Positions 1 through 10,016 of a DNA stretch of 33,900 bases are shown here, piece by piece. This stretch comes from Methanobacteriota archaeon. Its GTDB lineage: Archaea; Thermoplasmatota; Poseidoniia; Poseidoniales; Poseidoniaceae. A program made the position numbers and the translations under genes. Under the pieces are notes generated by a model. That model was not told where the DNA came from and searched no databases. It saw nothing but the letters and a program-made list of their open reading frames with translations. The stretch's first letter is position 1. Each line of letters opens with the position of its first letter. The DNA is taken from the NCBI GenBank assembly GCA_002710015.1, contig PAOW01000004.1, positions 1 to 33,900 of the forward strand. The letters run 5' to 3'.

Positions 1-1
1 C

Positions 2-1120
2 GAGCATGGTAGAGTTGATACTGTGTATCGTGAGTTTCAAATGCCAGCAAGGGCATGTATTTCTAGGTTTGGTAAAGAAAATGTAAGCCAAAAGATGCTC
101 AAAAAGGCTAAAGAAAGTCCTTTTGAGTTTGTAACAATATGTCATGCTACGTTTTTTAGAGATGAATACGACACAACCAAATTTAACGCAGAAAACAAAC
201 CTATTGCCTCTATTTACTTTGACGCTGAGGAACAAATTATATTAAGCGAAAGTGGTTTTGATGATTTCCCTTATATGTGTCCTAGATTTCTAAAAAGTAG
301 TTTTGAAATAGGCTATGGCAGAAGTGTGGCAATGGTTAGTTTGCCAGACATACAAATGCTTTCTGCTATGTCACAAACAACAATCAAGGCGGCACAAAAG
401 CAAGTTGACCCACCTTTGCTTGTTCCTGATGATGGCTTTATGTTACCAATACGGACAGTCCCAGGGGGATTAAATTTTTATCGTAGTGGTACAAGAGACA
501 GACTTGAGCCATTAAACATAGGTGCAAACAATCCTCTAGGTCTAAATATGGAAGAGCAAAGACGTAATGCAATACGTAGTGCTTTTTATGTAGACCAGCT
601 TATTTTGTCACAAAGTCCAGCCATGACTGCAACTGAGGTTATGCAAAGGACAGAAGAAAAAATGAGGATACTTGGTCCTGTTTTGGGAAGATTACAAGCA
701 GAATTGTTGCAACCATTGATAACAAGAGCCTTTAACATACTTGCAAAGAACGAGTTATTTCCACCAGCACCAGAATTTTTGACAGAAAACGACATAGAAA
801 TAGAATACGTAAGTCCTTTGGCAAAGGCACAAAGGTCAACAGACGTACAAAGTCTATTGCGTTTGGTAGAATTGACACAACCTTTGGCACAAATAGACCC
901 AACTGTAATGGATTATTTGGACATGGATGGTCTTGCTAAACATCTTATCAAGGTTTTGGCGATACCAGCAGTGGCTATAAAGAGTGATGAAGAGGTTATG
1001 GTGCTACGTCAACAAAGGCAAGAGGCACAACAACAAGCCATGGAACAAGCACAAGAGCAACAAGGACTAGAGGCATTAGGTAAATCTGCACCAGTTTTAC
1101 AAGCCATGGGTACTGAGTGA
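2..1120 (+). CDS. Portal / head-to-tail connecting protein, 5'-truncated by window start
   Basis: Open frame continues upstream of the listed start (EHGRVDTVYREF...). FDDFPYMCPRF, PDIQMLSAMSQTTIKAAQKQVDPPLLVPDDG and SPAMTATEVMQRTEEKMRILGPVLGRLQAELL are typical of podovirus head-tail connectors. Confidence 0.93.
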   Translation, partial: EHGRVDTVYREFQMPARACISRFGKENVSQKMLKKAKESPFEFVTICHATFFRDEYDTTKFNAENKPIASIYFDAEEQIILSESGFDDFPYMCPRFLKSSFEIGYGRSVAMVSLPDIQMLSAMSQTTIKAAQKQVDPPLLVPDDGFMLPIRTVPGGLNFYRSGTRDRLEPLNIGANNPLGLNMEEQRRNAIRSAFYVDQLILSQSPAMTATEVMQRTEEKMRILGPVLGRLQAELLQPLITRAFNILAKNELFPPAPEFLTENDIEIEYVSPLAKAQRSTDVQSLLRLVELTQPLAQIDPTVMDYLDMDGLAKHLIKVLAIPAVAIKSDEEVMVLRQQRQEAQQQAMEQAQEQQGLEALGKSAPVLQAMGTE

Positions 1121-1377
1121 TAGCAAAAATGGATTTAGCACAATTACAAGACATAAAACGTCTATATAAAAGGGTTTTTTCAACAGATGATGGCATAAAA
1201 GTCCTTGAAGATATGAAACAAAGGTTTTTCTTTGATAAGTCAACATTTAGCAACCAACCACATGAAATTGCTTACAATGAGGGGCAAAGGACAGTGGTTA
1301 TGTTTTTAGAAAACATGATGACTGACATTGAAAAAGTAGAGCAAATGAAACAACAACAGGAGGCATTAAATGAATGA
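1117..1377 (+). CDS. Small phage protein between portal and scaffold
   Basis: 86-aa ORF overlapping portal stop by 4 nt, collinear with head genes. Confidence 0.7.
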   Translation: MIAKMDLAQLQDIKRLYKRVFSTDDGIKVLEDMKQRFFFDKSTFSNQPHEIAYNEGQRTVVMFLENMMTDIEKVEQMKQQQEALNE

Positions 1378-2251
1378 AGTTGCTGAGGCGATAACCCCAC
1401 AAGAGAGTGGACAAGCTAACGACCAAGGGCAAGAAACAATTACACCAACACAAACACAACCTACAAATGATGCAGGTGGTTATAATTGGAAAAATGATAT
1501 ACCCGAAGAGTTAAAAGGCACACCATCACTTGATACCATTGAAGATGTACCAAGTCTTATAAAAGGGTATGTACATGCACAAAGAATGGTGGGGGCTGAT
1601 AAAGTTGCGTTGTTAGGAAAACATGCAACAGATGACGAATACAATGATTTTTACAAAAAGATTGGTAGACCTGATGAGCCTAACCAATATCAATATGAAA
1701 TAGATGAAAACGCAACAGTGCCAGACGAAACTGTTACTGGCATGTCTAATGTTTTTCACAAAGCTGGTTTGACCCAAAGACAAGCAAACTTTCTAATGAA
1801 TGAATTTATAGAAAGTGGCATGGGTAGTAACCCTATGTTGCAACCTGCGGATGAAAAGCAAATTTTAGCAAATAGACAAGCAAGTATGGATGCTTTGCAA
1901 AAAGAATGGGGCAATGGTTACAATGATAACCTTGCTATTGCTAATTCTGTTATGATGGAGTTTGGAAACATAGAATTACGAGAACAAACACAAAGTGATG
2001 GTTCTAAACTAGGTGATAACCCTGACATTATTAGATTATTGGCTAATGTTGGCACTTTTATTAGAGAAAGAGTTAGTGAGGACAAGTTAGCTGGTACAAA
2101 AATGGTTGGTGGAATGACTGTTGATGAGGCTAGGGGTAAACTAGGTGAATTAAAAAGACCTGATTCACCATTTTGGGATGCAAAACATCCTGAACATAAA
2201 TGGTATGTAGAAGAGGCTTTTAGACTCCAAGAAACAGTAGATGGAAATTAA
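1370..2251 (+). CDS. Scaffolding protein (putative)
   Basis: Position between portal and capsid; acidic/Gln-rich N-terminus; YVHAQRMVGADKVALLGKHATDDEYNDFYKKIGRPDEPNQY motif common to podovirus scaffolds. Confidence 0.8.
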   Translation: MNEVAEAITPQESGQANDQGQETITPTQTQPTNDAGGYNWKNDIPEELKGTPSLDTIEDVPSLIKGYVHAQRMVGADKVALLGKHATDDEYNDFYKKIGRPDEPNQYQYEIDENATVPDETVTGMSNVFHKAGLTQRQANFLMNEFIESGMGSNPMLQPADEKQILANRQASMDALQKEWGNGYNDNLAIANSVMMEFGNIELREQTQSDGSKLGDNPDIIRLLANVGTFIRERVSEDKLAGTKMVGGMTVDEARGKLGELKRPDSPFWDAKHPEHKWYVEEAFRLQETVDGN

Positions 2252-2253
2252 TT

Positions 2254-2433
2254 GTGGACACAAAGGATAAAATTGATATAAGATTAGAAATACTTAGGCT
2301 TTGTATGGAAAGTTCTAGTTTGAAAGTACAAGAAAATCCATTACAAAAAGCTGAGGAACTATTTGAGTGGGTTATGCAACCAAGTCAACACAAGCCTAAA
2401 AAAAAGGTCGTTGATGAGGTCATAAGCACTTAA
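2254..2433 (+). CDS. Small hypothetical protein (59 aa), GTG start
   Basis: GTG-initiated ORF 3 nt after scaffold stop: VDTKDKIDIRLEILRLCMESSSLKVQENPLQKAEELFEWVMQPSQHKPKKKVVDEVIST. Not in the ORF track. Confidence 0.6.
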   Translation: MDTKDKIDIRLEILRLCMESSSLKVQENPLQKAEELFEWVMQPSQHKPKKKVVDEVIST

Positions 2434-2548
2434 AACAAATTGGATAAGCATTTTTGCCCCCGTTTGACAACGTAAAAGTCATGGGGTTCTTCGCATGGGG
2501 CGAGGGTAGACCATAAAAATCTAACTTTTTTTTATGGAGAGAGCAAAA

Positions 2549-3412
2549 ATGAGTGTTCAAATCACAACAAGTTTTGTAAACCAATTCTCTAGTAACGTAG
2601 CCTTGTTGTCACAACAAAAAGGTTCGATACTTAGAGCTGCGGTATCAGAGGAAAGTGTCAACGGAGAAAAGGCATTTTTCGACCAAGTTGGTGCATCTGC
2701 TGCGGTCAAAAGGACTAGCAGACATGGTGACACACCATTAGTAGAAACACCACATTCACGTAGGCAAGTGACCCTTGATACGTATGAGTGGGGCGACCTG
2801 ATTGATGATAGCGATAAGGTCAGAATGTTAATCGACCCGACCAGTACATATGCTCAAGCTGCGGCTGCGGCTATTGGTAGGTCAATGGATGATGCAATTA
2901 TTGCTGCGGCTACTGGAACTGCTTTTACAGGTTCTAGTGGTGCAACATCAACTGCACTACCTGCGGGTCAACAAATCGCTGGTGGTTCTGCAAATCTAAC
3001 GATTGCTAAACTGATTGAGGCTAAAAAGATTTTAGACCTTAATAGTGTAGACCCATCAATACCACGACACATTGTAGTAAGTCCTGACCAAATTGAGTCA
3101 CTATTGGGAACAACACAAGTAACCAGCAGTGATTTCAACACAGTCCGTGCCTTAACAACTGGTGAGATTAATACGTTCATGGGATTCACGTTCCATGTTT
3201 CAAATCGTCTTGCAAAAAGTGGTAATGACAGAACATGCTTTGCATGGGCTGAACAGGGCATAAAGCTAGGTGTTGGTAAAGACACTATGGCAAGAATTGA
3301 CGAAAGACCTGACAAATCTTATTCCACACAAGTTTTCTATTGTGCCACATTCGGTGCAACCAGAATGGAAGAAGATATGGTAGTATCAATCGTTTGTGAT
3401 GAATCAGCTTAA
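2549..3412 (+). CDS. Major capsid protein
   Basis: MSVQITTSFVNQFSSNVALLSQQKGSILRAAV...SRRQVTLDTYEWGDLIDDSDKVRMLIDPTSTYAQAAAAAIGRSMDDAIIAAATG; phage capsid family signature. Start at MSVQ preferred (ggagagagc RBS). Confidence 0.92.
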   Translation: MSVQITTSFVNQFSSNVALLSQQKGSILRAAVSEESVNGEKAFFDQVGASAAVKRTSRHGDTPLVETPHSRRQVTLDTYEWGDLIDDSDKVRMLIDPTSTYAQAAAAAIGRSMDDAIIAAATGTAFTGSSGATSTALPAGQQIAGGSANLTIAKLIEAKKILDLNSVDPSIPRHIVVSPDQIESLLGTTQVTSSDFNTVRALTTGEINTFMGFTFHVSNRLAKSGNDRTCFAWAEQGIKLGVGKDTMARIDERPDKSYSTQVFYCATFGATRMEEDMVVSIVCDESA

Positions 3413-3429
3413 TAAGGGAGATATGAAAA

Positions 3430-3909
3430 ATGGCAACAGTTTATTCAACGGCTTATAATTCAATCTACCAAGCGGTTCCGTCCTCTTTAGCGAGAGCAAA
3501 CGAAATTGGTGGTAGAGTAAGAGTAGCTTATGGAGTTTACGAGGCAAGTAGCTTGGCTAGTGGTGACGTAATCAATATGTTTAGATTACCTCAAGGTGCT
3601 AGGATTATAGAGGGTAGCTTGTCACATGATGCTCTAGGCTCATCAACAACCCTAGCAGTAGGACATGCGGCTTACACTAATAGTGGTGGAACGGCAGTAG
3701 GTGCTGACGGAACACACTTTAAGGCGGCTGCGGCTTCTACAAGTGCGACAGGTAGTGTTGCAGTAGCAAACACACTTGCTTTAGGTAAGTTTGAGTTGGT
3801 TGACCTTGACCAAGAGGTTAAAGACAACGGCTTTGACGTTACCGTGAGTATGGGCGGTGCTGCTGGTACTGGAACGATTGCATTAGTCATGTACTATGTA
3901 GTTGACTAG
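3430..3909 (+). CDS. Structural protein next to capsid (decoration/head protein candidate)
   Basis: 159-aa Ala/Gly/Thr-rich ORF directly after the capsid gene. Confidence 0.65.
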   Translation: MATVYSTAYNSIYQAVPSSLARANEIGGRVRVAYGVYEASSLASGDVINMFRLPQGARIIEGSLSHDALGSSTTLAVGHAAYTNSGGTAVGADGTHFKAAAASTSATGSVAVANTLALGKFELVDLDQEVKDNGFDVTVSMGGAAGTGTIALVMYYVVD

Positions 3910-3942
3910 ATTAGTGGGGGCAAATGCCCCCCTAATTTTTTA
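3910..3942 (+). terminator. Rho-independent terminator after capsid module
   Basis: ATTAGTGGGGGC-AAAT-GCCCCCCTAAT followed by TTTTTT. Confidence 0.88.
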
Positions 3943-3956
3943 AAAAAGAGGTTTAT

Positions 3957-6020
3957 ATGGCTACTATTGATTTAGGAAAAATTAAATTCACTTGGCGAGG
4001 TGCGTTTAGTACAAGCAACACGTATGAGGCTGATGATGTCGTATCTCATAGTGGTTCAAGTTGGATTTACGTAAATGCGACAAGTAAAACTGGCACAAAT
4101 GCTGGTAGTCCATCTAATTCAAATACAACGCATTGGAATTTGATGGCTGATGGAACAAGTCCATTAACGACTGCTGGTGACGTTATAACCCATGATGGGT
4201 CTAATAGTATAAGGTTGCCCGTAGGTAGTGTTGGACAATCGCTACAAGTAACAAGTTCAAATACATTAGGTTACTCAAACCAAAAAGGTTTTGAGGGCAT
4301 AGACGTACTAGACAGTAATGTGCCTTTGTATGCTAACACAACGAACACCACAATAGGTGGTACAGATGGTAAACGACCATGGTTAGCAAGATATAATGGT
4401 AAATCAGGTGCTAACGCAGATTGGATACCACAAGACCCGTTTGCAAACCCGCATTGTAGTCCTGTCAAAAGGCAACATGACGAACTAATAAGTACACAAA
4501 CTTGTTTGTTCTTTCTAAATTCAAACCATGAACTAATGAAGTCAGGTTATATGCACCATGGTATTGGTGTTTTTACAAATACAAACTACCTTGACCAAGT
4601 GAATATGGTTGGCAATTTGTCTATGGAAAATGGGGGCATGGCAAATGACGAAAAGTTTGTAAGGTTCTGGTATTGTGGTGGCTCTCTTTACATGTTGACA
4701 AACAAAGGTAATGTTTGGGTAGCAGGTGAAAATAGTGGTAGCCAATTAGGTTTAGGTCATACAACTGATGTATTCCAATTAGTCAGAAACCCTTACCTTG
4801 GTCCTGATGCTACTAATAATGGTGTTACTTGCGAGGTGTCTTGTATCGTTGTAAATGATGCTAGGGGTTATCAAGGTTATGGTAATACACACGCATTTTT
4901 CATCTTACATGATGGTCGTGTTATGGCTTGTGGATGGGGTGGTAGTGGTTCGCATGGTCTAGGTAATACAAGTGCCTTTAGTGTTCCAACCATTGTTTCT
5001 GGTTTAACAAACATTGTTATGATGAGTGCTGGTTATGATAGCACCTACGCAGTAGATTCCTCTGGTAATGCTTACCATACTGGAACAGATAGGTCAGGTT
5101 CATCATCATTGGGTAGTGCAAGAACATCTTTTGCACAAATGACGGCAGTGCAAAATTGTGAACAAATAATTAATGGCACAACCTACTATTACAATGGTGG
5201 TGTTGATGCTACTAGTTTTTACATTAATACAACTGGCGATTTGTTTGGAATAGGCAACGCGGCTAATGGTCAGCTTGGGCAAGGCACTACAACAGATAGT
5301 TCTACTTGGGTACAAATTGGTGGTAGTGAAAACTTTAGTGCAGTACAAACTGCTGGTAATGCCTCAACAATGAGTATTGTAGCATGGTTAGGTAACTCAA
5401 ATGGGCAAGACGGTCCGGGCGACATGTACACTTACACCATAGCTAGTAATGTTGGTATGCCCTTTAGAACATTTGGTTACAATGGTCAAGGTCAACAAGC
5501 AGTAGGTGATACAACTGCAAATAGTTCTGTTAGAACACCTACTACTCAAACTTTTGGCGATTACCATAATACTGTTACAAGTAGTGCTGATGGTACTGTA
5601 AGTAGAACACCATTGACATTCCCCTCTGCAAACATGATTGCATGTTTTCCATTTAGAACGAGTGGCTATAACAACGCTGGATGGTGGGGTATAGATACAC
5701 AAGGTCGATTGTGGGTTTGGGGTTATTTGGCACAAGCCTACGAGTATCGTAATGCTACTGGTGCTGTAAGTATTACAAAACCATTTTTGTACCCTGCACC
5801 AATGCAACACACATTAACTGGTCAGACAGAATGGTGGTTGGGTGATAGCGACCAAAAGTTTGTAGAAATACTTTCATTTGGACATTATTACAATGGCTAT
5901 TGGACACACATAGCTAGGACAACCAAAGGTGAAATATGGATGATTGGAAATAATCTTTATTACCAACATGGTACAACCCAAAATATACACCACCATTTTT
6001 GGCACAAAAGAAACCCATAG
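3957..6020 (+). CDS. RCC1-like beta-propeller virion/adhesin protein
   Basis: Repeated RCC1-type blades (GNVWVAGENSGSQLGLGHTTDVFQ; GRVMACGWGGSGSHGLGNTSAFSVPT; GDLFGIGNAANGQLGQGTTTDSS; GRLWVWG). N-terminal FTWRGAFSTSNTYEADDVVSHSGSSWIYV resembles carbohydrate-binding modules of tail fibres. Confidence 0.8.
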   Translation: MATIDLGKIKFTWRGAFSTSNTYEADDVVSHSGSSWIYVNATSKTGTNAGSPSNSNTTHWNLMADGTSPLTTAGDVITHDGSNSIRLPVGSVGQSLQVTSSNTLGYSNQKGFEGIDVLDSNVPLYANTTNTTIGGTDGKRPWLARYNGKSGANADWIPQDPFANPHCSPVKRQHDELISTQTCLFFLNSNHELMKSGYMHHGIGVFTNTNYLDQVNMVGNLSMENGGMANDEKFVRFWYCGGSLYMLTNKGNVWVAGENSGSQLGLGHTTDVFQLVRNPYLGPDATNNGVTCEVSCIVVNDARGYQGYGNTHAFFILHDGRVMACGWGGSGSHGLGNTSAFSVPTIVSGLTNIVMMSAGYDSTYAVDSSGNAYHTGTDRSGSSSLGSARTSFAQMTAVQNCEQIINGTTYYYNGGVDATSFYINTTGDLFGIGNAANGQLGQGTTTDSSTWVQIGGSENFSAVQTAGNASTMSIVAWLGNSNGQDGPGDMYTYTIASNVGMPFRTFGYNGQGQQAVGDTTANSSVRTPTTQTFGDYHNTVTSSADGTVSRTPLTFPSANMIACFPFRTSGYNNAGWWGIDTQGRLWVWGYLAQAYEYRNATGAVSITKPFLYPAPMQHTLTGQTEWWLGDSDQKFVEILSFGHYYNGYWTHIARTTKGEIWMIGNNLYYQHGTTQNIHHHFWHKRNP

Positions 6021-6028
6021 GAGTAAGT

Positions 6029-6442
6029 ATGACATATACACCACATTTAGCGAGAAAGTTGTACAAAACGACTTTATCTATGGATGATATTAAACATCCT
6101 AACGAATTGCCCTCACCAGAGGGTGCTGGCAAAGACCAAGACTGGTGCAAACCAGTTGTATGGCACATGGTTGATGGCAGTGTTTATGTTACTTTTTGGG
6201 ATGATTACCTTACTGCTTATAACAAAGATAATGGTGACAAATTTACTATTGCAAGTAGTTCTGATGCTACCAAGGTAAGAGCATTGTATGACGAAACTAT
6301 AAGGACAGAATACAATCATATGGTAACAGCAAAATATACAACTGCTGAATTAGCTGTTCCTACTGATGACATGAAAACAGACATGACTGCAATGTTGAAA
6401 GACATAACTGACATATATGATGCAATGGTTATTATTAAATAA
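6029..6442 (+). CDS. Hypothetical protein (possible partner of the upstream propeller protein)
   Basis: ORF overlapping or adjacent to RCC1 gene end; start at MTYTPHL behind aggagtaag RBS. Confidence 0.6.
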   Translation: MTYTPHLARKLYKTTLSMDDIKHPNELPSPEGAGKDQDWCKPVVWHMVDGSVYVTFWDDYLTAYNKDNGDKFTIASSSDATKVRALYDETIRTEYNHMVTAKYTTAELAVPTDDMKTDMTAMLKDITDIYDAMVIIK

Positions 6443-6453
6443 GGTGGTAATAT

Positions 6454-7047
6454 ATGGCAACAAGTGCGGTAGATATTTGCAACAGTGCATTAAACATAAT
6501 AGGTGCAAGTAATATAATATCTTTAGATGAAGATTCTAAAGCTGGAAGAATATGTAAACAAAGATACCCTAATGTGAGGGATAGTGTTTTTCGTAGTCAC
6601 CCATGGAATTGTTTGATTAATAGAATACAACTGACGGCAAACACCTCATCACCTACTTTCGAGTTTCAATACCAATACGATTTACCTGCTGACCCATTTT
6701 GTTTACGTGTTATTAAATTAGAATTTTTAGAAACAGTTTATAGGATTGAGGGTAGAAAATTACTTACAAACGAAAGCCAGCTAAAATTAATTTATGTTGG
6801 AAGAAATGAAAATGTAAGTGACTACGACATGTTGCTAAGTGAAAGCATAGCTGCGGCTATGGCTAGTGACTTGGCTTACCCTTTGGTTGGCTCTAATACT
6901 CTTGCTCAACAAATGTATGATATGTACCAAAGAAAACTTAGTGAGGCTAGGTTTGTAGACTCTACTGAGGGTACACCAGCACAAACTGAAAACTTACAAC
7001 AAGCGGGGCAAGTCCAAGCAGATTACTTTCTATTGTCGAGGTTTTAA
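6454..7047 (+). CDS. Tail tubular protein A-like
   Basis: SAVDICNSALNIIGASNIISLDEDSKAGRICKQRYPNVRDSVFRSHPWNCLINRIQL; position before the large tail protein. Confidence 0.88.
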   Translation: MATSAVDICNSALNIIGASNIISLDEDSKAGRICKQRYPNVRDSVFRSHPWNCLINRIQLTANTSSPTFEFQYQYDLPADPFCLRVIKLEFLETVYRIEGRKLLTNESQLKLIYVGRNENVSDYDMLLSESIAAAMASDLAYPLVGSNTLAQQMYDMYQRKLSEARFVDSTEGTPAQTENLQQAGQVQADYFLLSRF

Positions 7048-7050
7048 AAT

Positions 7051-9576
7051 ATGGCTAAAGCAAGTCCAGCTTTTCACAATTTTACTGCTGGTGAGTTATC
7101 GCCAAGACTTGAGGGTAGAACTGACGTAAGTAAGTATTTCAATGGATGCTCTACACTTAGTAATTTTGTTGTACATCCTCATGGTGGTGCTAGTCGTAGG
7201 AGTGGCACTATATTTGTTACAGAGGTTAAAAACAGTTCGCAAAATACAAGACTTATACCATTTGAGTTTAGTGTTACACAAACTTACATCCTAGAATTTG
7301 GTAACCAATATTTTAGAATTATAAAAGATGGTGGTTTAGTCATTGCCTCTACTAAAACTGCTAGTGGCATGACTAAAGCAAATCCAGTTGTTGTAACAAG
7401 TGTTGCTCATGGATTTAGTGATGGCGACAACGTAAGAATTAAAAACACTGTTGGCATGACTGATGTTAATAATAAAGAGTTTGTTATAGCTAACGTAACA
7501 ACAGACACATTTGAGTTACAAGGTATAGATGGCACAAACTTTGGAACATACACTAGTGGTGGAACATTAGAAAAAGTTGCAGAGGTAACTACACCATATT
7601 TAGAAAACGAGTTAGACAGAATTAAATTTACTCAAAGTGCTGATATTATGTATTTAGCACATCCATCTCATCCAGTACAAAAAATTGCAAGAACAAGCCA
7701 TAGCGATTGGTCAATAAACCAAGTCGATTTTAGGCGAGGTCCTGTTATGGATGACAACGATAATGATGACACATTAACTGCAAGTGGTAGAACTGGCACA
7801 GTAACAATTAACGCAAGTGCAGATACGTTTGTAAGTACTGATATAGGTAGATTAATAAAACTACATGATGGGTTTGTGCAAATTACTGTTTTTACAAATG
7901 CGACAACTGTACAAGGGGTTGTAAAGGAAAATGAGGATAGACGAGCAGAGTTAATGCCCTCTTATTCTGCTAATACAATACAATTCTTTGAGGGTGACCC
8001 TAGTGGCAGTAATTTAGAACACAACGACAGAATTGTAGACACTGCGGCTAAGTTTGTAGAAGAGGGTTTTGAGGCTGGTATGAAAGTTACCATAGCTGGT
8101 GCTAGTTCCGCAACAAACAACAAAACTGATGCCTTAATAGTTAGTGTTACACAAGATACAATATTGTTTGCACCTAGTGTAGATTTAGTAAATGGTGCAG
8201 TAGGTCCTGCTATAACTATTACTGGTAACCTTGATGCTGACAATAGATTTGCCTTGGGGTCATTTAGTGCTACTACAGGCTACCCTACTTGCATTAGTTT
8301 TTTTGAAGAAAGACTTGTTTTCGCAGGAACAAATGAACAACCACAAACAATATTTTTTAGTGTGGCTGGTGATTTTGAGGACTTTAAGGATGGTATTTTA
8401 TCAAGTAGTGCATTAAATTACACGATAGGTAGTAACCAAGTAAACGTCATAAGATATTTATCTGCTGGTCGTGCTTTGTTAGTGGGAACGACAGGGGGTG
8501 AGTTCTCAGTTTCATCAACTGATGATGCACCAATTTCCCCCACCAATACTGTTATTAGACGACAAAGTAACTATGGTAGTGCTGACATACAACCTGTGAG
8601 TGTTGGCAACGTAACTTTGTTTGTGCAAAGAGCAAAACGTAAATTACGTGAATTAGTATTTGATTTTAATACTGACTCTTATTCTGCACCTGATATGACC
8701 ATTTTAGCAGAACATATTACTGAAAGTGGTATTAGAACCATTACGTATCAGCAAGAGCCTGACAACGTAGTATGGTGCGTTCTCAACAATGGCAAGTTAT
8801 GTGGCATGACTTATAGAAGAGAGGAAGAGGTTGTTGCATGGCATAACCATGACATAGCTGGTACTTTTACTGGTGTTCATGCTCTTAACTCACCTACATC
8901 ACAAACATACAATTATGGCATTGTAGAAAGTGTAGCAGTATTGCCAAGCGAGTTAGATGAAGATGATTTATATATTATTGTTAAAAGAACAATAGGTGGT
9001 GAAACAAAACGATTTATTGAAAGATTTAACTTTTTTGATTTTGGGTCAAACATACTTGATGCGTACTTTGTGGATAGTGGTTTGACATACTTTGGTAGTC
9101 CTACAGTTTCATTAAGTGGATTATTGCACTTAGAGGGTCAAGTGGTAGACATAATAGCTGATGGCTCTGCTCATCCACAAAAGACAGTTACTAATGGTGC
9201 AGTTACTTTAGACAGGTCAAGTACAAACGTACACATTGGTCTTAAATTTGACAGTGTTCTAAAAACCATGAGGGTTGACGCTGGTGGTACTGAGGGTACA
9301 AGCCAAGCGAAAAATAAACGGATACATGACGTTACTGTAAGATTTTTTAGGAGTGTAGGTGCTTTGGTTGGTAGCGACCCTACTAACTTAGACAGAATAC
9401 CTTTTAGGTCTAGTGCAGATTTAATGGACAAAGCAGTTGCGTTATTTACTGGAGACAAAGACATAGAGTTTAGGGGTGGTTATGATAGCGACGGGTTTAT
9501 AACCATAAAACAAGACCAAGCATTACCCCTAACAGTATTGGCTTTATATCCAAGGTTACAAACATTTGACAGGTAA
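7051..9576 (+). CDS. Tail tubular protein B-like
   Basis: FHNFTAGELSPRLEGRTDVSKYFNGCSTLSNFVVHPHGGASRRSGTIFV typical N-terminus of the tail tube B/stabilisation family. Confidence 0.9.
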   Translation: MAKASPAFHNFTAGELSPRLEGRTDVSKYFNGCSTLSNFVVHPHGGASRRSGTIFVTEVKNSSQNTRLIPFEFSVTQTYILEFGNQYFRIIKDGGLVIASTKTASGMTKANPVVVTSVAHGFSDGDNVRIKNTVGMTDVNNKEFVIANVTTDTFELQGIDGTNFGTYTSGGTLEKVAEVTTPYLENELDRIKFTQSADIMYLAHPSHPVQKIARTSHSDWSINQVDFRRGPVMDDNDNDDTLTASGRTGTVTINASADTFVSTDIGRLIKLHDGFVQITVFTNATTVQGVVKENEDRRAELMPSYSANTIQFFEGDPSGSNLEHNDRIVDTAAKFVEEGFEAGMKVTIAGASSATNNKTDALIVSVTQDTILFAPSVDLVNGAVGPAITITGNLDADNRFALGSFSATTGYPTCISFFEERLVFAGTNEQPQTIFFSVAGDFEDFKDGILSSSALNYTIGSNQVNVIRYLSAGRALLVGTTGGEFSVSSTDDAPISPTNTVIRRQSNYGSADIQPVSVGNVTLFVQRAKRKLRELVFDFNTDSYSAPDMTILAEHITESGIRTITYQQEPDNVVWCVLNNGKLCGMTYRREEEVVAWHNHDIAGTFTGVHALNSPTSQTYNYGIVESVAVLPSELDEDDLYIIVKRTIGGETKRFIERFNFFDFGSNILDAYFVDSGLTYFGSPTVSLSGLLHLEGQVVDIIADGSAHPQKTVTNGAVTLDRSSTNVHIGLKFDSVLKTMRVDAGGTEGTSQAKNKRIHDVTVRFFRSVGALVGSDPTNLDRIPFRSSADLMDKAVALFTGDKDIEFRGGYDSDGFITIKQDQALPLTVLALYPRLQTFDR

Positions 9577-9578
9577 AT

Positions 9579-10016
9579 ATGAGATACATTGATTACATAA
9601 AAGAACATGCTGAAGAGATTATGGAATATGGCATGAATAAAAATTATCCACCTAGCCTTATAGGTAAATTGTACAATCCTGAAAAATTTGAAAACCAAGG
9701 ATGGAGTTACACACTTATAGACAAAGGTTATCCAATATTTTGTGGTGGTATACATCCATTGTGGGAGGGTACTGGAGAGGTTTGGTTTTTTGGTAGTAAA
9801 AGGCTAAATGACCATCCAATAAAATATATTAAGTCTTTTAAGAAAAAGGCATTGGAGCAAATTGAAGAACACAACATTATTAGATTACAAGCACCTATAA
9901 GAATGGAATTTGAGGTAGCTAGGCGATTCGCACAATGGTGGGGATTAAAAGAAGAGGGTATTATGAAAAAATACTACAAAGGGCATGACTACGTTATGAT
10001 GGGATGGGTTAGGTAA
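9579..10016 (+). CDS. GNAT-like phage protein / internal virion protein A position
   Basis: 145 aa; GEVWFFGSKRLNDHPIKYIKSFKKKALEQIEEHNIIRLQAPIRMEFEVARRFAQWWGLKEEGIMKKYYKGHDYVMMGWVR matches the degenerate GNAT-type protein often found after tail tube B. Confidence 0.65.
   Translation: MRYIDYIKEHAEEIMEYGMNKNYPPSLIGKLYNPEKFENQGWSYTLIDKGYPIFCGGIHPLWEGTGEVWFFGSKRLNDHPIKYIKSFKKKALEQIEEHNIIRLQAPIRMEFEVARRFAQWWGLKEEGIMKKYYKGHDYVMMGWVR

Noticed and set aside
2625-2645. GGTTCGATAC resembling a tRNA T-arm
   Set aside because: It is inside the capsid reading frame (QQKGSILRAA) with no acceptor stem or anticodon arm around it.
5397-5810. Long minus-strand ORF antisense to the RCC1-like gene (and similar antisense ORFs at 2968-3315, 3672-3890, 10148-10498, 12924-13268, 13779-14198)
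   Set aside because: Lie wholly or mostly within strongly supported plus-strand genes, have no RBS/promoter context and no recognisable motifs; expected by-products of codon bias.
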